Source: Phlebotomus papatasi (lineage: Eukaryota > Arthropoda > Insecta > Diptera > Psychodidae). Taken from it: DNA of 64,000 nucleotides. Shown here one piece after another: positions 58,815 to 64,000 of the stretch. The translations under genes and the position numbers were made by a program. Positions within the stretch are counted from its first letter, which is position 1; every line of letters starts with the position of its first letter. The stretch spans positions 21,142,001 through 21,206,000 of the forward strand of contig NC_077222.1 of the NCBI RefSeq assembly GCF_024763615.1, written 5' to 3'. The notes under the pieces were generated by a model. It was not told the origin of the DNA, made no database searches, and worked only from the letters and a program-made list of their open reading frames with translations.

Positions 58815-59030
58815 AAGGGAAAGTGCCCATGCTTGATACCATTGGAAGCTACGTAATGATTAAATTTTCTGTTTCACAATATATATGTGACTTATCGCAA
58901 CCATATTTTAAAAACTATGGGAAAGTGACCAGTTTTTAAAATATTTTGCGGAGTCACGTTTATTGAGAAACATAGGAAAAATTTAGTCATTACGAAGCTT
59001 CCAATGGTATCAAGCATGGGCACTTTTCCC
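58815..59030. repeat. F8 palindromic MITE, copy b
   Basis: GGGAAAGTGCCCATGCTTGA to CAAGCATGGGCACTTTTCCC, as in copy a at 29400. Confidence 0.8.
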
Positions 59031-59206
59031 TACAATTTACTTCACTTTTTTAATCACTTAAATTTCGATAAAGCATCTGATTTTATCACTGTCACTAGGT
59101 CGAAGATAATGGCAAAAAAAAAACAATATTTGATTAAATTTTGCAGGTGTTTTGGTAAATTAAATGTAACTTATTGATGGCAAAACATTGTGATTGCCGG
59201 TGGCAG

Positions 59207-59553
59207 CCAAAATCCCGAAAGCCAAAATCCCGAAAGCCAAAATCCCGAACGCCAAAATCCCGAAAGGGCCAAAATCCCGAAAGCCAAAATCCCGAAAGCC
59301 AAAATCCCGAATTTTTAAAATCCTGAAAGGGATGAAATTATATGGATGAAAATGTTTAGAATAATTTCCCAAGGCACAGAAGATTTCCCTTTGCCTCCAG
59401 CAAGCGCGAGTGCAATCGTGGGAGTAGCTATGATACTTTTAAGAATTCGGGATTTTGGCCTATTCGGGATTTTGGCCTATTCGGGATTTTGGCTTTCGGG
59501 ATTTTGGCGTTCGGGATTTTGGCTTTCGGGATTTTGGCTTTCGGGATTTTGAC
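59207..59553. repeat. Inverted tandem arrays of a 15-base unit
   Basis: Left arm 59207-59310: about six copies of GCCAAAATCCCGAAA. Right arm 59446-59553: about seven copies of the reverse complement. The spacer is about 130 bases. The unit length keeps frames open on both strands as FGILA- and SGFWL-type repeats, which are artefacts. Confidence 0.85.
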
Positions 59554-59606
59554 CGGGACCCGTGATTGCACTTGAACTTCTATCGCGTATTTCGATTTTC
59601 TATGTA

Positions 59607-59819
59607 GGGGAAAGTGCTCTCCCTTCGAACGTTCATGCCTTCATATAATGTGAATTTCTTTTGTTTTTCGTGTGATTTGTACTAAATTATTACCGAATTA
59701 TCAACAATTGATGATAAGCTAACCAATATTTAATAGAAATGTGTAAATATCTTAGGAAAACTAAAAGAAAATTCACATTATTCGAAGGCAAAAACGTTCG
59801 AAGGGAGAGTTTTTTCCCC
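59607..59819. repeat. F2 palindromic MITE, copy d
   Basis: GGGGAAAGTGCTCTCCC to GGGAGAGTTTTTTCCCC, TA-flanked, foldback over 213 bases. Confidence 0.8.
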
Positions 59820-60331
59820 TATGCATGTCTGGAAGCTTCATATTCATGTATTTTTTGCGAATATAAAAAATAAAATGGTCAATCTGTCCGGATTTTTTTA
59901 TGTATAGCATTATATCAAGTATTCAATCATCATAAAGAAAGATCTGTCTCAGTTTTGCAATGACTCAGGCACTGGGCTAAAGTTCACTGCAAAAACAGGC
60001 AATGACTTTAATTTATCTGTGATCAACCTGTATGACTAATTATTGAACTGAAATTGGAAGATTTAATCTTTTTGTGTTTCATCAATTCGATGATTCGATT
60101 TATTTTACCCCTGCACAATATCGATTGAGGTGAAGGTAAGTTCTAGACTTACGCAGAAAATATCTTTCTATGTATATAATGCTGAATTCAATGGGACATT
60201 TTATTAATTTACAGTGGGATTTGGCGCCATTATCAGCATCAACCTGTGTGCCCACACTTCAAGATTTATCAAAAAAAAATATGTGACGAATTCTGTGGTT
60301 AGATTGCTCTACTGAGTGTGGAATGTGAGTA

Positions 60332-60366
60332 TATAACTGGCAAAATCTTTTGGATTGAAGTCAGTT
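60332..60366 (+). promoter_or_regulatory. Core promoter of ML-B
   Basis: TATAACT at 60332-60338 and TCAGTT at 60361-60366, the initiator A 31 bases from the box. Same design as ML-A. Confidence 0.6.
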
Positions 60367-60403
60367 TTACCTAGTTAGTGAAACCTTAAACTCAGTGGAA
60401 AAA

Positions 60404-62808
60404 ATGAAATTTTTACTCCTTGCTCTCCTCTTGCCAGCCGTCACATATGCCGGCCTGGTTACTCATTACCCATGTGAGTAGTTTAATTTAAAAAAAACTC
60501 TGACAAAGGATCGGTTAGTAGTTTCAAGCAGTAAGACCTCTCGTGATACAAAATGAATAAATTTTAAAATAATTGTGTCCTTTCGGGTTGTCTTGAATTT
60601 TATAATTATTATTATTAATTGTGTCGAGGTTCGTTCGTTAGTTCGTTTTGTGTTATTCTCGTCTTGGAAGAAATAGCCTATTCATGGACTGCCTGAGGAT
60701 CCCTCCTTTATAATTGATGTACTTGTTCAGTGTTCCCTTTTCCCTTTCCTAAGTTTTGTCGTAGACAGTGACTGTACTGTTAACTTTCTTTCCTTCAAAA
60801 TACCTACTCGCGTACTAAAAGGAATTATTAGGACCTGTTAGCTGTCAGGGACGAGATCTAAACCTACCACCCGTTCCGTTCTTTCAACCACATCCTCCAC
60901 AAATATGGAGTTGCGAAAACTACGACTTCCTGAACCAGGTACACGGAGACACGAAGCCCTGGAAGATGATCCAGCAACCTTACTCATCCGAGTCTAGTCA
61001 CTAATTAACACTCTCTCACTTCCTCGTCCGTCTTTTAATAACTAGTACTCTTTCTCTATTAACTCTATCGCCGCTTAAGCCTAGAGATGTCAAACCCTAA
61101 TACAGGCTTCAGACCTAATGTGCTGGACATGCTTACAACTAAAGTCCAGAGATGACTAAGCTCGTTCATAGCCAAGTCAGTTCCTGACACACTACACACG
61201 AGGCTTAACATTTTCTGGCACTCACAAAACATAACTTTCGTGGGTTTTCTGCAGATATTTCTAATGAAATGCACTAGTACACCTTTGAAAATGCAACAAC
61301 TTTTAAATTTACTTCACAATTTCACGTATAACAGAATAATTCACTATAATCGCTTAAATTGGCTTAAGTCGCGAGTTAACTTCCACCTCACAAATAATTG
61401 TAAGTAACAATAATTATTGCACGTGTACAGAGACATGTAATTACAAATAGTTTCATTTTTAGAGAAGTATTAGTGCATTTCAGTAGAAATATCTGCATAT
61501 AAAAGCCCACGAAAGTTATGTTTTGTGAATAGCAGTGAATCCTAATCCTCGTTCGTAGTGTGTTATGCCGAAAATAGACACAGGCTGATCCTAGAGAATA
61601 CTCAGCTCGAAAAATTTGGCGTTAAAGGATCAGCCCAAACTATCATACACTGGGGATTTAAGATCAAGGATTAGCATTTTCAGAGCAAATTTCCATTAAA
61701 TCTCCACACTTTGATTGCTGAAGGACTTCTTATGTGCATTATCAATGGATTTTTCATACAGGAAAGAGCACTATGACCTTCCCATTACTCCAATTTTAAT
61801 GCATTTTAAGATTTTGCAACATTGTGTTCTATTACTCTCCATGTTTTTCACCCAATTGACATTTCGAAAAGCACCCAAAAGCACCCAAAAGCACCCAAAG
61901 TGAAGCTTTTTATTTTCAACACTGGCGCTGATGTTGCCTAATCCTCGTAATNNNNNNNNNNNNNNNNNNNNNNNNNNNNNNNNNNNNNNNNNNNNNNNNN
62001 NNNNNNNNNNNNNNNNNNNNNNNNNNNNNNNNNNNNNNNNNNNNNNNNNNNNNNNNNNNNNNNNNNNNNNNNNNNNNNNNNNNNNNNNNNNNNNNNNNNN
62101 NNNNNNNNNNNNNNNNNNNNNNNNNNNNNNNNNNNNNNNNNNNNNNNNNNNNNNNNNNNNNNNNNNNNNNNNNNNNNNNNNNNNNNNNNNNNNNNNNNNN
62201 NNNNNNNNNNNNNNNNNNNNNNNNNNNNNNNNNNNNNNNNNNNNNNNNNNNNNNNNNNNNNNNNNNNNNNNNNNNNNNNNNNNNNNNNNNNNNNNNNNNN
62301 NNNNNNNNNNNNNNNNNNNNNNNNNNNNNNNNNNNNNNNNNNNNNNNNNNNNNNNNNNNNNNNNNNNNNNNNNNNNNNNNNNNNNNNNNNNNNNNNNNNN
62401 NNNNNNNNNNNNNNNNNNNNNNNNNNNNNNNNNNNNNNNNNNNNNNNNNNNTATGTGGCCGGCTGTGAAGGAGCTGGACCATGTCATGTTCGCAATGGCA
62501 CATGGGCACAGGTTGAAGCAGGGTTCAGCCCGATTTCTACTCACCACGAACTTCGGTTCCAAATTGGAATCTGGTTGCTGGGAATTCCCATCCCAATTGA
62601 GCAACCCGAACTTGCTGACTATGCTTGCCTTATACTCGATGGAGGATGCCCTCTTGTTGCCGGAGAAGGTGAAAGGACTTTCGGTTATTCATTCGAAATC
62701 ATTTCCCCAATTGTAGGGCCTACAGTACTGATCGAACTTAACCTCATTGATTCTCAAACTGAACAGTCTGTTTCCTGTGGTGGAGTTCAGGTAACGATTA
62801 CTGCGTAA
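60404..62808 (+). CDS. ML-B: secreted ML-domain protein, interrupted by assembly gap
   Basis: Exon 1 is 60404-60473 (signal peptide ending TYA, then GLVTHYP and the first base of a Cys codon), matching ML-A exon 1 in length and phase. The gap 61952-62451 hides the start of the next exon; the visible part is 62452-62808, ending TAA. It keeps AGCEGAGPC, IEQPEL, GGCPLVAGEGER and a final SCGGVQVTITA, so five of six ML cysteines are seen and the first is split by the intron. ML-A has an intron before its last seven codons; ML-B does not. Poly(A) signals are at 62832 and 62888. Intron 1 is at least 1.5 kb and holds repeats. Ligand unknown. Confidence 0.85.
60541..61060. other. G+C-richer insert of unknown origin in ML-B intron
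   Basis: Starts near 'gtgtcgaggttcgttcgtta' and is clearly richer in G+C than its flanks. A short frame with MELRKLRLPEPGTRR lies at about 60905. It may be a retroelement fragment, but no diagnostic motif is visible. Confidence 0.3.
61120..61600. repeat. F12-related inverted repeat in ML-B intron
   Basis: 'actaaagtccagagatgact', 'gccaagtcagttcctgac' and 'cgtgggttttctgcagatat' repeat blocks of 14889-15800; the last block also occurs inverted at 61490-61520. Confidence 0.65.
61867..61900 (+). repeat. Three tandem AAAAGCACCC units
   Basis: Perfect 10-base tandem repeat, three units, about 50 bases before the gap. Confidence 0.8.
61952..62451. other. Assembly gap, 500 N
   Basis: Exactly 500 N, so its true size may differ. 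It hides the 5' part of ML-B exon 2 and its acceptor. Confidence 0.98.
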
Positions 62809-62831
62809 TCTTAAAGCAATTTTAAATCCTT

Positions 62832-62837
62832 AATAAA
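62832..62837 (+). terminator. Poly(A) signal of ML-B
   Basis: AATAAA 24 bases after the stop; a second at 62888. Confidence 0.5.
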
Positions 62838-62894
62838 AATTTTAGTATTGAAGCATTGTAGTATTTAATCTAAAGTTCTTCAAATCAAATAAAG

Positions 62895-63705
62895 TTTATG
62901 ATGTATTAAGAATGATTCTACTTAGGAGGCTGCCAGGGGGTGTAAAACCTTTCTTTTATATGATATGATTTTCTATTAATCACACGTAAGCAATATAATC
63001 TTATCTCGTCTTCCAACCTAAGGATTAGTTAATGCACTTATCCCTTATGATTTCAATTTTCAGTGGTTCTCCTTGGTATTTTCGTATATATAAGAAATTG
63101 TGAACGCTGCTATATCTATTAAACCATCAAAATAAGGCCCAATAATACTAAAATAATGATAGTAAAAATTGGATATATGCTTCACTGATTCTAAATGAGC
63201 TGTGCAATATTCTAATTTTTTGAATGATCTTAAGTAATTTGTGGATACTGTTATATATATTTATCTAATGCAATTATCAGAGGAAAACAAAATTTGATTA
63301 GATATCGCGGTATATTGGCTAAATTTAATCGTATCTATGACCAAACATTGCGATAATAGCTCAAAGTAGACCACTAGTATTTATTTTTGCATAATGGTAA
63401 CTGGGGATTTCCTTATTTTCGTTATCTGAAGAAAAAAAAACATTGAAGTATTATTACATAGTCTATCTGTTCGGAATTCTCTTATAGAGATACAGCCTTT
63501 ATCAAAGTGTATTCAATCATCATAAAGAAAAGTCTTACTTAAATTTTGCGATATATCAGATTTTCAACCAAAGGTTGTTTCAAAGATAGGAACATAAATA
63601 TAGATAACATTGAAAAATATATAATAATAAAAAAAATAACAATGAAACGGAAATTGTAAAACAAGAAATACTGGTTAAAAATCCCTGGATTCAATTTTAT
63701 TACTA
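62895..63705. other. Downstream of ML-B, duplicate of ML-A downstream region
   Basis: 63314-63350 resembles 59151-59190, and 63510-63530 ('tattcaatcatcataaagaa') repeats 59926-59945. This suggests that the duplicated unit includes flanking DNA. No gene seen. Confidence 0.4.
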
Positions 63706-63798
63706 GGGAAAGCAGGAATTGTTTTGCATGTTTGCAAAGAAATGGAAAATTCGCATCGTTTGAAGGTTCACTATGTGCAAACCATGCCTACATTCCCC
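63706..63798. repeat. Short TA-flanked MITE
   Basis: Ends GGGAAAGCAGGAATTG and CCATGCCTACATTCCCC, inverted over about 22 bases with some mismatches, TA on both sides, 93 bases. Confidence 0.6.
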
Positions 63799-64000
63799 TA
63801 CTGCTTCCCTACTAATTCATAATTGCATGACTTCAGATTTAATCTAAAATAAGATACAAAGCTTAACTCTCAAATAATTGAGGTCTCAAGTAATTAAGCT
63901 TGAGAAGCCTGAATAGGAGACTCTCAACCGAAAGAGTTTGATAACTTTTCTATCACTTTAAACATAATAATGTAATGGCAAAATAACAACCATTAATTAT

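Noticed and set aside
59160..59552. Two repeat-rich open frames (FGILA and SGFWL repeats)
   Set aside because: They are translations of a 15-base tandem unit, not proteins.
61771..62716. Long frames across the gap
   Set aside because: Held open by N; only the ML-B frame after the gap is supported.
1..64000. CRISPR arrays, bacterial operons, rRNA genes
   Set aside because: Short repeats present are inverted or transposon-derived and not regularly spaced; introns and TATA/initiator promoters show a eukaryotic genome.

Overview
Eukaryotic, AT-rich, intron-containing DNA that looks like a fly of the lower Diptera; a sand fly is my best guess, not a demonstration. The reasons are short GT-AG introns of about 60-90 bases, TATA boxes followed about 31-33 bases later by TCAGT-type initiators, a nerfin-1/INSM-type zinc-finger gene, small secreted Kazal-like proteins, secreted ML-domain (NPC2-like) proteins, and a very heavy load of miniature transposons. 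One assembly gap of 500 N lies at 61952-62451. Nothing in the window is bacterial or a CRISPR array.

Layout. 1-5275: no gene; several palindromic repeats. 5276-10160: a plus-strand cluster of three small secreted Kazal-like genes (here Kz1, Kz2, Kz3), each with three exons and the same intron positions; the second intron of Kz2 has swollen to 2.9 kb with repeats. 10500-12600: repeats. 12661-20265, minus strand: the nerfin-1 orthologue, at least three exons, with a 5.7-kb intron full of nested foldback elements. 20300-56900: a gene-poor 36-kb stretch with LINE remnants, a dead Tc1/mariner DD37E copy, two decayed pogo/Tigger copies, many MITEs and several unique stretches of more balanced base composition that could hold nerfin-1 regulatory DNA. 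56909-62837: two plus-strand ML-domain genes (ML-A complete, ML-B interrupted by the gap), related by tandem duplication.

The most striking content is the repeat landscape. At least ten unrelated-looking foldback families share one end design: a TA target duplication followed by GGG(G/T)-purine termini, with the whole element close to one long palindrome. Several are nested, and in some cases the empty site can be read in another copy inside the same window, so target sites and order of insertion can be deduced directly. Families are named F1 to F21 below. The genes do not form a pathway: Kazal-like and ML proteins are both predicted to be secreted, while nerfin-1 is a nuclear neuronal transcription factor.
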